Positions 7,368 to 13,994 of a stretch of DNA of 13,994 nucleotides are shown here, piece by piece (the stretch's first letter is position 1; each line of letters starts with the position of its first letter). The DNA lies in contig CAZLYU010000072.1 of assembly GCA_964563855.1 (NCBI GenBank), positions 1 to 13,994 of the forward strand. Reading direction: 5' to 3'. This DNA comes from JAFGRR01 sp964563855. Its GTDB lineage: Bacteria > Planctomycetota > Phycisphaerae > UBA1845 > Fen-1342. The notes below the pieces were generated by a model that did no database searches, was not told the origin of the DNA, and saw only the letters and a list, made by a program, of their open reading frames with translations. The position numbers and the translations under genes were made by a program.

Positions 7368-8740
7368 GCAGACCGCTGCTCTCGATCGTCGTTCCGTGCT
7401 ACAACGCCGCCGACACGCTCGCCGCGACGATCAAGAGCGTGCGATCGCAGTCGTTCCGCGATTGGGAGCTATTGCTGGCGAATGACGGCTCGACCGATGC
7501 GACGGCGGCCGTGGCGCAAGCCAGCGCCGCCGAAGACCGCCGCGTTCGCTACCTGCCGCTGGCGCACCGCGGCCTCGGCGCGACGCGGAATCGGGCGGTC
7601 GACCGCGCCCGCGCGGAACACGTGCTCTTCCTCGACGCGGACGACGTGCTGTTTCCCGACGCGCTCGAGGTGCTCGCGACCGCGGCGCGGCGGGCGCCGC
7701 ACGCCGTCTTGGCGCCCGGGTTCGCGTATCTCGACGAGTCGCTGCACCCGCTCGGCGTGCAGCGGTTCCCGTCGCTGCCCGGGGCGTCTGTCGATACCTA
7801 TCTGAAGGCCAACCGGACGCCGGCGACGCTCGTCTGGCCGCGGCGCGTGGCGGCACAACTCGGCTTCGACGAGCAGCTCACCGCTTGCGAAGACTGGGAC
7901 GCCGCCCTGCGACTCATGCACCACGGCGTCAACGTGCAGCCGGCGCCGCGCGTCTTGTGGGGCTATCGCTTGCGCGCCCGCAGCATGTCGCGACCGGCGG
8001 CGAACACCTACCGCAACGGCCGCGCGGTGCTCGAACGCTGGCGCCCCTTCGCGGTCGATCCCACGGATTGCGCCGACGTCGTCCACCGCTGGGCCGTGGC
8101 GTGCGGCGCACTCGCGCTGGCGCGCGGCGACAGCGATGCGCTCACTACGTGGTGGCGTGCGTTGCCGGACGTGAGCCTCGCTTCAGACTTCCCCGCCATC
8201 GCCGCTAGTGGTGTTGACTGGGCGTTCTCCACCGCTCGTGGCGCAGTCAGCGAGACGTGGCGCACGCACCGCGACGACTGGCTCGCGCAGATCGAGCCGT
8301 GGCTGCACGACGGTCCACTCGCGGCGTTGGCCAGCGACATTCTGAATGCGCTCGGCCGGGTCACGTTTGACCCGCTCGCCGCGGCGCAACGCATCGTGCA
8401 CCACGTTCGACAGCGGCCCCACATTCGCCGGGTATTGATCTACGGCGTCGGATCAAACGGCCTCAATCTGATTGAGCAACTGCGACGTGCGGCCGTCAGC
8501 ATTGAATTGTGCGTTGCGGACGACTTCGCCAATGCCGCGACGCTGGCGATGATCGATCTGAAGGTCTGCGACCCGCACGGCTGGCCTCGCTGGCCGCGCG
8601 ACACGGCCGTGGTCGTGACGCCGAACGACGCAGCGTGCATCCACGCGCGTCTGGCCGCCATCTCCGGCTTTCGACGCGCAGATGTGTTGGACGTTGCGAA
8701 TCAGGCCTTTGATGGGGCGGCTGCGCCGCGCTCCCAGTGA
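7364..8740 (+). CDS. GT2-type (GT-A) glycosyltransferase with C-terminal Rossmann-like tail
   Basis: 458 residues. The GT-A domain covers about residues 1-230: LLSIVVPCYNAADTL (5-19), NDGSTD (40-45), the metal-binding DXD as FLDADD (89-94), and CEDWD (175-179), matching the catalytic-base region of GT2 enzymes. All the usual residues are present, so it is probably active and inverting. Residues about 230-350 are a mainly helical linker with many Trp. Residues about 354-445 are a Rossmann-like tail: RRVLIYGVGSNGLNLIEQL (356-374), then an acidic strand end VADDF. This tail looks homologous to that of the GT4 gene upstream. The gene overlaps GT4 by four bases (ATGA) and has a strong SD. It ends eight bases before the stop of a convergent small gene. 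Donor and acceptor sugars cannot be inferred. Confidence 0.85.
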   Translation: MSRPLLSIVVPCYNAADTLAATIKSVRSQSFRDWELLLANDGSTDATAAVAQASAAEDRRVRYLPLAHRGLGATRNRAVDRARAEHVLFLDADDVLFPDALEVLATAARRAPHAVLAPGFAYLDESLHPLGVQRFPSLPGASVDTYLKANRTPATLVWPRRVAAQLGFDEQLTACEDWDAALRLMHHGVNVQPAPRVLWGYRLRARSMSRPAANTYRNGRAVLERWRPFAVDPTDCADVVHRWAVACGALALARGDSDALTTWWRALPDVSLASDFPAIAASGVDWAFSTARGAVSETWRTHRDDWLAQIEPWLHDGPLAALASDILNALGRVTFDPLAAAQRIVHHVRQRPHIRRVLIYGVGSNGLNLIEQLRRAAVSIELCVADDFANAATLAMIDLKVCDPHGWPRWPRDTAVVVTPNDAACIHARLAAISGFRRADVLDVANQAFDGAAAPRSQ

Positions 8741-8748
8741 TGACCGGC

Positions 8749-8967
8749 TTAGAAAACCTGGTCGAGCCAGTCGCCAAAGTCGGAGAGCGTGTCTTCCGAC
8801 GCTGAGCCAAGCGCGTCAAACGCCTCGCCGAGGGTCGGGTCGTCGTCTTCACCGAAATTGAACAGGAAGCAGCCGCTCTGCATGAGCGCGGCGGTCGCTG
8901 TCGCGGTCAGCATCACGCGACGACAACGGGTCCAGAGTCGGAACAAACGTGTTTGGGCGCCATCCAT
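8749..8967 (-). CDS. Small acidic exported protein, possible lipoprotein
   Basis: 72 residues. The start at ATG 8967 is fixed by a perfect SD; the frame also extends to a TTG at 8985, but that would bury the SD. The N-terminus carries Arg residues (TRCRR), then a hydrophobic stretch VMLTATATAALMQ and a Ser-Gly-Cys, which reads as a signal peptide with a loose lipobox (Gln rather than Leu at -3). The mature part is very acidic (GEDDDP, then SEDTLSDFGDWLDQVF) and begins at Cys33 if lipidated. It could be a surface-tethered acidic peptide; no family was recognised. Short exported proteins of this style are frequent in Planctomycetota, from memory. It converges with the GT2 gene and diverges from the hydrolase gene. 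Confidence 0.65.
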   Translation of the reverse strand: MDGAQTRLFRLWTRCRRVMLTATATAALMQSGCFLFNFGEDDDPTLGEAFDALGSASEDTLSDFGDWLDQVF

Positions 8968-8974
8968 GGTTTTG

Positions 8975-8981
8975 ACCTCCT
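8975..8981 (-). promoter_or_regulatory. Consensus SD (AGGAGGT) of the small exported protein
   Basis: On the minus strand AGGAGGT lies seven nt before ATG 8967. It is the strongest ribosome-binding site in the window and is the main evidence that this 72-residue frame is a real, well-translated gene. Confidence 0.75.
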
Positions 8982-9040
8982 GCAAAACATACTTTTCTGC
9001 AGCGAATCACGGGTGCAATTCGCTCCCAACCCCTGCATGG

Positions 9041-9046
9041 TACACT
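9041..9046 (+). promoter_or_regulatory. Possible -10 (TACACT) of a leaderless transcript
   Basis: TACACT lies seven nt before ATG 9054, and no SD precedes that ATG. A transcript starting at the usual distance from this -10 would begin at or next to the A of the start codon. TTCGCT, 16 nt upstream, is only a poor -35. Confidence 0.25.
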
Positions 9047-9053
9047 TTCGCCA

Positions 9054-10007
9054 ATGGCCTGTGAACGAATGTCTGCTTTGACTGCGCGGCTGCGGCTCAC
9101 GCCCACCGGCCGATTATGGCTCGGTCTGACCGCGTTGCTCGCGTTCTGCGGGGGATGCGTCTCTGTCGCACAGCCACTGCTGCACGCGTCGGTGACCCGG
9201 CAGATCGCGGACACACTGGCGTTGGCGCCGCACAAGACCTGCGAAGAACTCAAATCGCAATTCGGCGTCGAACACCTCACCGTCGTGAATGACCCCGGCG
9301 AGTTGGGCTTGACGTATGAAGAGGTGTTCGTCGAAAGCGATAACGGTGCAGCGCTCCGCGTTTGGCTCATGCCCGCGGAGGGCGAGCAGCGAGGCGTCCT
9401 GCTGTACGCCATGGGCGCCGTCGGCGACATGTCGTGCTATCTCCTGACGCCGTACATGCTGACGCAGTTTGGCTGGACGGTGGTGATCTTCGACTTTCAG
9501 GGCTTTGGGGGAAGCGGGGGGGCGCCGACGCTCAGCTCGCTCTACCCAGACATAGACGCCGTGTTGACCTGGACGCTCGCCCGCACCGACGCACAGCGCG
9601 TCACGCTGATGGGCGTCTCGCTCGGCACGATGCCGACCGCGGCATTGGCGGCAAACCGTCCGGATCACGTCGCCGCGATCGTGATCGACGGGCCGATCAA
9701 CCTGCGCACCGAACTGGTGCACTTCGGCGGGGCGTTCTTCGAAGTTGGACTCGATGGCTACGTGCATCAGTTTGACCCAGTGCTGCTACTCGACCTGCAG
9801 CTTCAGCAGTCGAGCGCGCCCACGTTGCTGTTCACCTACGAACTCGACGAGTACGGCACCTCGGCGGTGATCGCGGACATTGTCGCGGGTCGCGACTTCG
9901 TCGATCAGCACCACTTCGTCGACCTGGCGCACGCCCGCGGCCCGTACCAGCGTCCGGCGGAATACTTTCTCGCTCTCGAAACGTTTCTCGCTCAGACGAT
10001 GGAGTGA
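9054..10007 (+). CDS. Exported alpha/beta hydrolase, probable lipoprotein
   Basis: 317 residues from ATG 9054 (ATG 9069 is an in-frame alternative; neither has a clear SD). The N-terminus has basic residues, then a hydrophobic run LWLGLTALLAF and CGGC at residues 32-35, consistent with a lipoprotein signal ending at Cys35, although Cys rather than Leu is at -3. The rest is an alpha/beta hydrolase: strand WTVVIFDFQGFGGSGG (141-156), nucleophile elbow GVSLG with Ser189, probable acid Asp265 in YELDEYGT, and a His near 286-293 completing a triad. It probably acts on an ester or peptide-like substrate outside the cytoplasmic membrane; the substrate cannot be inferred. It is divergent from the small exported protein, with an 86-bp gap. 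Downstream is a 177-bp gap containing the alaS 3' remnant. Confidence 0.8.
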   Translation: MACERMSALTARLRLTPTGRLWLGLTALLAFCGGCVSVAQPLLHASVTRQIADTLALAPHKTCEELKSQFGVEHLTVVNDPGELGLTYEEVFVESDNGAALRVWLMPAEGEQRGVLLYAMGAVGDMSCYLLTPYMLTQFGWTVVIFDFQGFGGSGGAPTLSSLYPDIDAVLTWTLARTDAQRVTLMGVSLGTMPTAALAANRPDHVAAIVIDGPINLRTELVHFGGAFFEVGLDGYVHQFDPVLLLDLQLQQSSAPTLLFTYELDEYGTSAVIADIVAGRDFVDQHHFVDLAHARGPYQRPAEYFLALETFLAQTME

Positions 10008-10020
10008 CGGGCCGAGCGGC

Positions 10021-10104
10021 TCAGTCGCAAGGCGCGCGTCCTGGCGAGAGATGCGACGGGTCCTTCCCGCCCGCCTGCGACAACGTCGGCGGCGCCTCGT
10101 TCCC
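10021..10104 (-). pseudogene. Remnant of an alaS 3' end
   Basis: Read on the minus strand, this gap encodes EAPPTLSQAGGKDPSHL and then a short tail and TGA at 10021-10023. The AlaRS C-terminus encoded by the full gene in this window has GPPTMAQAGGKDPSQI at the same place, so 11 of the 14 residues from the first Pro to the Ser/His position are the same or nearly so. Of five base differences across 41 nt, three are synonymous, which argues for descent from a coding alaS rather than chance. Further downstream both copies keep CGCGCG and then CCGCTCGG in the same order, with bases missing from this copy. There is no gene body upstream, so it is only a fragment. Confidence 0.5.
10052..10092 (+). 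repeat. 41-bp imperfect direct repeat, left copy
   Basis: This stretch matches 11468-11508 in the same orientation with 36 of 41 bases identical, including two unbroken 11-base blocks. The two copies bracket the low-GC three-gene cassette. This copy lies outside any intact gene. Confidence 0.7.
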
Positions 10105-10109
10105 GACGG

Positions 10110-10115
10110 TTGACA
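10110..10115 (+). promoter_or_regulatory. Possible promoter of the three-gene cassette (TTGACA)
   Basis: An exact -35 consensus TTGACA lies 75 nt ahead of the first cassette gene. The -10 is poor: with 17-18 nt spacing the hexamer is TCATGT or CATGTA. It is immediately outside the left repeat copy, as expected if the cassette brings its own promoter. Confidence 0.3.
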
Positions 10116-10184
10116 TTGCCATCTCGAAGAGATCATGTACGGTAAGTTTTAGGTATCGAATGGCGCGAATCTTGGAGCACGGTT

Positions 10185-10439
10185 ATGGACGTCGTCGTTC
10201 AATGCGAAGTCAACCCGGGCATCTTTAGCGATGAGTCAGTGGTGACGGTGAGGGATGTCGTTGGGAGGGAGCTGTCATACTCGGTCCCACAGGCATCCGT
10301 TTCGGATAAGGGCGTATGTGCGAAGGTCTTGAGCGAGACTGACGATCACATTTGGGTGTCTTTGCCGACCAACTACCGCGATAGTATTGCAGTCAGCCGC
10401 GACAGAATTGCAGTCGACGCTGCACCGGTGGCACGGTGA
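10185..10439 (+). CDS. Unknown 84-residue protein, first gene of the low-GC cassette
   Basis: 84 residues from ATG 10185, preceded by TTGGAG with seven nt spacing. The sequence alternates hydrophobic and polar residues (SVVTVRDVVGREL, VCAKVLSE, HIWVSLP, SIAVSRDRIAV), suggesting a small beta-strand-rich, soluble fold such as a small beta-barrel. There is no signal peptide, membrane segment or recognised motif. Its TGA overlaps the GTG of the Dcd-like gene (GTGA), so translation is coupled and the two products probably work together. A regulatory or binding partner of the Dcd-like enzyme is a possibility only. Confidence 0.6.
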   Translation: MDVVVQCEVNPGIFSDESVVTVRDVVGRELSYSVPQASVSDKGVCAKVLSETDDHIWVSLPTNYRDSIAVSRDRIAVDAAPVAR

Positions 10440-11017
10440 TACTCTCGAACATCGGCATCCAAGAAGCTCTCGACTCAGGGCGGCTTCAAATCGACCCGGA
10501 GCCGCAGCCACGGGCTCCCGAGAAAGGAAAGGATTGTCCCTACAACACTACCGCCGTTGACCTCACGCTCGGGGATGAAATCGTCATCCTCAAACCGGAT
10601 GAAAGCCCGATCACAATGGATCTCGGACAAGGTGAATTGCTGCGATTTCTATCCAAGAATGCCGAACGGCGAAAACTAAACCCCGATCAACCATTCAGGC
10701 TTGGGCAGAATCGATTCGTTCAAGGTCGAACGCACGAACGTGTGCATCTGCCCCTGAATGATGACGGGCCATGTTATGCAGCACGTGTCGAGGGCCGCAG
10801 TTCATTCGCACGTTGCGGCCTTCTTGTCCATTTCACGGCTCCCACGATTCACGCCGGATACGAAGGTACAATTACGCTCGAGATGATCAATCTTGGGCCA
10901 TACCCCATTCTATTGCATCCTGGCATTCCCATCTGCCAACTCATCGTGGAAGTCGTCGAGGGACGGCCGCTTCGGAGCGATAGTCAGTTTCAGGGCCATC
11001 GATCGCCGATGGGATGA
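10436..11017 (+). CDS. dCTP deaminase (Dcd)-like protein, trimeric dUTPase fold
   Basis: 193 residues from GTG 10436, the same length as E. coli Dcd. The N-terminus MILSNIGIQEALDSGRLQID followed by VDLTLGDEI is colinear with Dcd. The active-site block is RSSFAR (121-126), giving the equivalents of Dcd Ser111 and Arg115; Glu149 in TLEM sits 27 residues after Ser122, exactly as Glu138 follows Ser111. HPGIPICQLI and QFQGH near the C-terminus are the usual end motifs. The Asp of the IDPG/IDAG motif is His139 here (IHAGY). Dcd converts dCTP to dUTP; some relatives also hydrolyse dUTP. Catalytic residues are kept, so activity is likely but untested. Base composition is lower in GC than flanking genes, which suggests transfer. 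It is coupled to the gene upstream, and a membrane-protein gene follows. Confidence 0.8.
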   Translation: MILSNIGIQEALDSGRLQIDPEPQPRAPEKGKDCPYNTTAVDLTLGDEIVILKPDESPITMDLGQGELLRFLSKNAERRKLNPDQPFRLGQNRFVQGRTHERVHLPLNDDGPCYAARVEGRSSFARCGLLVHFTAPTIHAGYEGTITLEMINLGPYPILLHPGIPICQLIVEVVEGRPLRSDSQFQGHRSPMG

Positions 11018-11047
11018 TCAGCTAGTCTCGTGTAGGGCGTGCTAAAG

Positions 11048-11320
11048 ATGGTGAAGAAGCACTTCACATGGTGGTGGCCTCGATCTAGCATTGGCGGAGC
11101 AGTCTTCGGCGCGTTCATTGTTCTGCCCGCGCTAACGATTGTTGAGTACGGGCCGTTTGCGATCGTGAATGTCATGTTTTGGTATATTGTGGTCGTCTTC
11201 GGAAGATTTGTATACTTACAGGCAACGGGCGACTTTCCGCACAAGACAAGACGGGACGACATTCCGCACGACGCCGATGCGACCGCATTCCGCGAATGGC
11301 GCCGGCAGCGGGGTGGGTAG
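11048..11320 (+). CDS. Small two-helix membrane protein, last gene of the cassette
   Basis: 90 residues from ATG 11048, preceded by AGGG ten nt upstream; GTG 11039 is an alternative adding three residues. After a basic start (MVKKHFTWWWPRSS) there are two hydrophobic stretches, about residues 15-34 (IGGAVFGAFIVLPALTIVEY) and 37-57 (FAIVNVMFWYIVVVFGRFVY and on), separated by a short turn, then a charged cytoplasmic-style tail rich in Arg and Asp. No family was recognised. It follows the Dcd-like gene by 30 nt on the same strand. Its GC content is very low for this window (22 of 60 bases G or C in 11161-11220). It may be a membrane partner or effector of the cassette; this is inference. Confidence 0.6.
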   Translation: MVKKHFTWWWPRSSIGGAVFGAFIVLPALTIVEYGPFAIVNVMFWYIVVVFGRFVYLQATGDFPHKTRRDDIPHDADATAFREWRRQRGG

Positions 11321-11412
11321 CGTCATTCAGCTAATGGCAGACCTTGCCGCCGCGCCGTCGCCGAGTAGCATCCGCGATGGAGGCCATACCGAGCGGACCG
11401 CGCCGCGCGGGC
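11321..11412. other. Convergent gap between cassette and alaS
   Basis: 92 bp between the membrane-protein stop and the alaS stop. It is GC-rich again, like the host flanks, so the composition boundary falls close to 11320. The only hairpin seen is CCGCG-CCG-CGCGG near 11398-11410, with five base pairs and no T run, so no terminator is called. Confidence 0.4.
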
Positions 11413-13994
11413 CTACCCCAGCTTCGCGCGGACCCACGCTTCACCCGCCTGCAGCGCCGCGGGGATTTGCGACGGGTCTTTCCCGCCCGCTTGCGCCATG
11501 GTCGGCGGGCCGCCGCCGCCGCCTTTGACTTGCTTGGCGGCTTCTTTCACCAGGTCGCCGGCTTTCACGCCGCGCTTGATCACGTCGTCGGTCGCCGCGG
11601 CGAGCAGGAGGGCCTTCCCGTCGCCGTCCGCCGCCAGCAGCACCACCGCGCTGCCGCACTTCTGCTTGACCGCGTCGGCCGCGGTCTTGAGTTGCTCGAC
11701 ATCGCTGGCGTCGAGCTGGGCGAACAGCAGCGTCGTGTCACCGACGCGTGGCGCCGCCTCGATCAGACCGCGCACCTGGTCGACCGCGGCTCCCGCTGCA
11801 GCGGCCGCCTGCTGCTTCTGCGCGGCCTTGGCTTTCTTCTGCAACTCCGCGAGCTGATCGCGCAGCGCGTGACGCTGCGTCAGCGTGATGTTCGCGTCGG
11901 TTAGTTCCTGCGCCAGGGTGGCGACGCCTGACGCGAGCGGTTCACCATCGGCCGATTGCAGCTTCTCCGCGCGTTCGAGCAAAGCGCGCCCCGTGCGCTC
12001 GGCATCCGCGGCCCGCTCACCGGTCACCCCCACCAGTCGCCGCACGCCCTTCGCGACCGCCTCTTCGGCGAGCAAGGCAAAGTGCTCGATGTCGGCAGTA
12101 TTGCGCAGGTGCGTGCCGCCGCAGAACTCAATCGAATACTGGCGCCACTCGGGATTGTCGGGATTGGCCCGCAAATCGTTGACCGCCGCCCCGACCGATA
12201 CGACGCGCACGACATCGGGATACTTCTCGCCGAAGACCGCACGCAGGCCGTTGATCTTCAAGGCCTCGTCTTGCGGTACCGAGCCGTAGTCGACCGGCAG
12301 CTTCTGGCGGATCTGCTCGTTCACGCGTTGCTCGATTCGCGCGGCTTCGTCGGCGGTCAGCGCCTTGGGATGCGAGAAGTCGAAGCGGGTCTTCTCATCG
12401 TCGACCAGCGATCCTTTCTGCTGAATGTGATCGCCGAGCACGTCGCGCAGCGCCCAGTTCAGCACGTGCGTGGCGGTGTGGTTTTGTTTGACGGCGGCGC
12501 GGCGGGCGTGCACTTCGAGCGTGACCGGGTCGTTGGCCCGGAACGCGCCCGCGGCGACAGCGCCCACGTGCACGATTGTGTCGCCGATGCGCTGCGTGTC
12601 GCCGACGTCGAACTGCACGTTGTGGCTGCTGCGAATCACGCCGGCGTCGCCGACCTGACCGCCTTGCTCGCCGTAGAAACAGGTTTTGTCGAGCACGAGG
12701 GCGCCGCGGTCGCCGGCCTGCAGGCTGTCGGCTTCGGCGAGCACCTGCGCGGCGCCATCCGCAAAACGCACCACGCCGAGCACCTTGGCGCCGTCGAGGG
12801 TCTCGGCGTCGTACTTGGGCGTGTCGTCGGTTGCGCCGAAACGCGTGACGTGTTCGCCGGGGAGGTGGGCGAGTTCGGAAGCGGCGGCCGATCCGCCGGC
12901 CCGGGCCCGATCGCGGGCCTCCTCCATCAGCCGCTCATACTCACCGATGTCGACGCGGAGGCCCTTCTCGTCGGCCATGATCTGCGTGAGGTCGATCGGG
13001 AAGCCGTAGGTGTCGTGCAACTTGAACGCGTCGGCCCCTCGAATCTCGCCGTGGTGTTGGCGCGTGGCGGTGTCGGCGGCTTCGTCAAACAGCGCGATGC
13101 CGCGGTCGAGGGTGCGGCCGAACGATTCCTCCTCGTCGCGAATCAGCTCGATCACGCTGGCCGTGTTTTGGCGCAGCTCGGGGAACGCGTCGCCCATGAG
13201 GTCGACCACCGCGGGCACGAGCCGGTGTAGGAAGGGCTCGCGCAGTCCGAAGTACTGCCAGCCGTAGCGCACGCCGCGCCGCAAGATGCGTCGCAAGACG
13301 TATCCGCGTCCGTCCTTGTCGGGCACGGCGCCGTCGGTGAGCGCGAAGTTGAGGCAGCGAATGTGGTCGGCGATCACGCGATAGGTGGTGTCGCGCATGA
13401 CGTCGTCGCGGCTGGCGCCGCGCTGTTCGTCGCCGGGCAGCTTGCCGCCGTAGGGCTGAGCGCCGCTGAGCTTCTGGATGGCGTCGAAGAGCGGGGTGAA
13501 AACGTCGGTGTCGTAGTTGCTGGTCTTGTGCTGCAGCACGGCGCTGACGCGCTCGAAGCCCATGCCGGTGTCGACGTGTTTCGCGGGCAGCGGCGAGAGC
13601 TTCCCGTCGGGGCCGCGGTTGAACTGGATGAACACCAGGTTCCAGATCTCAATCACGCGGGCGTCGCCGGCGTTCACGAGATGGCCGCCGCTTTTGTCGG
13701 GCGTGAGGTCGATGTGAATCTCGCTGCACGGTCCGCACGGACCGGTGTCGCCCATTTCCCAGAAGTTGTCCTTCTTGTTGCCGGGGTGCACGCGCTCGGG
13801 CGGCAGCAGCTTGAGCCACAGCTCGCGGGCCTCGCTATCGGGCTCTAGGCCTTCGGCGGGGTCGCCTTCGAAGTAGGTCGCGTGCAGTCGGTTGCCGTCG
13901 ATCCCCCAGCCCTGCGTGAGCAGCTCCCAGGACCACTCGATCGCCTCGACCTTGAAGTAGTCGCCGAACGACCTGATGCCGAGCATCTCGAAGA
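11413..13994 (-). CDS. alaS: Alanine--tRNA ligase, partial at N-terminus
   Basis: The frame runs to the right edge, where FEMLG is visible; comparison with E. coli AlaRS puts about 85-90 residues outside. 857 residues from the first visible Met are present. The class II catalytic domain shows SFGDYFKVEAI, GDTGPCGPCSEIH (79-91) and AKHVDTGMGFERV. The editing domain carries the zinc-site motifs HTATH (503-507) and CGGTH (622-626), so proofreading of Ser/Gly-tRNA is expected. The C-Ala oligomerisation region ends with GGGGGPPTMAQAGGKDPS and AWVRAKLG, a normal end. The enzyme charges tRNA-Ala in the cytoplasm and is essential. The last ~30 codons contain the right copy of a direct repeat whose other copy lies 1.4 kb away, so the present 3' end may have been recreated by an insertion. 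Confidence 0.97.
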   Translation of the reverse strand, partial: FEMLGIRSFGDYFKVEAIEWSWELLTQGWGIDGNRLHATYFEGDPAEGLEPDSEARELWLKLLPPERVHPGNKKDNFWEMGDTGPCGPCSEIHIDLTPDKSGGHLVNAGDARVIEIWNLVFIQFNRGPDGKLSPLPAKHVDTGMGFERVSAVLQHKTSNYDTDVFTPLFDAIQKLSGAQPYGGKLPGDEQRGASRDDVMRDTTYRVIADHIRCLNFALTDGAVPDKDGRGYVLRRILRRGVRYGWQYFGLREPFLHRLVPAVVDLMGDAFPELRQNTASVIELIRDEEESFGRTLDRGIALFDEAADTATRQHHGEIRGADAFKLHDTYGFPIDLTQIMADEKGLRVDIGEYERLMEEARDRARAGGSAAASELAHLPGEHVTRFGATDDTPKYDAETLDGAKVLGVVRFADGAAQVLAEADSLQAGDRGALVLDKTCFYGEQGGQVGDAGVIRSSHNVQFDVGDTQRIGDTIVHVGAVAAGAFRANDPVTLEVHARRAAVKQNHTATHVLNWALRDVLGDHIQQKGSLVDDEKTRFDFSHPKALTADEAARIEQRVNEQIRQKLPVDYGSVPQDEALKINGLRAVFGEKYPDVVRVVSVGAAVNDLRANPDNPEWRQYSIEFCGGTHLRNTADIEHFALLAEEAVAKGVRRLVGVTGERAADAERTGRALLERAEKLQSADGEPLASGVATLAQELTDANITLTQRHALRDQLAELQKKAKAAQKQQAAAAAGAAVDQVRGLIEAAPRVGDTTLLFAQLDASDVEQLKTAADAVKQKCGSAVVLLAADGDGKALLLAAATDDVIKRGVKAGDLVKEAAKQVKGGGGGPPTMAQAGGKDPSQIPAALQAGEAWVRAKLG
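11468..11508 (+). repeat. 41-bp imperfect direct repeat, right copy inside the alaS 3' end
   Basis: The partner of 10052-10092. Here it encodes, on the minus strand, the conserved AlaRS motif PPTMAQAGGKDPSQ. The distance between repeat starts is 1416 bp, enclosing the low-GC cassette. Confidence 0.7.

Noticed and set aside
11398..11410. Hairpin CCGCG-CCG-CGCGG as a terminator of alaS or the cassette
   Set aside because: It has only five base pairs and no T run on either strand; GC-rich DNA gives such palindromes by chance.
11956..13230. A 424-residue plus-strand frame opposite alaS
   Set aside because: It is antisense to intact AlaRS coding sequence; long antisense frames are expected in GC-rich genes.

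Overview
The window is GC-rich with dense, tightly packed genes, and no rRNA, tRNA, CRISPR array, transposase or integrase was recognised. The AlaRS sequence style, a short acidic secreted protein with a Gly-Cys signal-peptide end, and the mix of strong and absent Shine-Dalgarno (SD) sites suggest a bacterium of the Planctomycetota. That is an impression from sequence features, not a computed placement.

Layout, left to right. (1) Positions 1-2672, minus strand: the first 890 residues of a large receiver-receiver-PEP/pyruvate-binding (ATP-grasp) protein; its C-terminus lies beyond the left edge. (2) Positions 2752-8740: a glycosyltransferase locus. A CgeB-like glycosyltransferase is on the minus strand. 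Divergent from it are three plus-strand genes: a 160-residue Rossmann-like protein, a GT4-type glycosyltransferase and a GT2-type glycosyltransferase, with tightly linked starts and stops. The two plus-strand transferases end in a tail domain that resembles the stand-alone 160-residue protein. The divergent promoter region holds a perfect 9-bp inverted repeat. (3) Positions 8749-10007: a small secreted/lipoprotein-like protein on the minus strand and, divergent from it, an exported alpha/beta hydrolase. (4) Positions 10185-11320: a three-gene cassette of visibly lower GC: an unknown 84-residue protein, a dCTP-deaminase (Dcd)-like protein and a two-helix membrane protein. (5) Positions 11413-13994, minus strand: alaS, missing about its first 85-90 residues beyond the right edge.

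The most notable structure is that the cassette in (4) lies between two 41-bp direct repeats with 36 of 41 bases identical. One copy is inside the 3' end of alaS. The other, just before the cassette, still reads as the AlaRS C-terminal motif in the alaS orientation and then hits a stop. This looks like an insertion at the 3' end of alaS that left a remnant of the old gene end on the far side. Together with the GC shift, it makes the Dcd-like/membrane-protein cassette the best candidate here for a transferred and poorly described system. A role in nucleotide-based defence is only a hypothesis.
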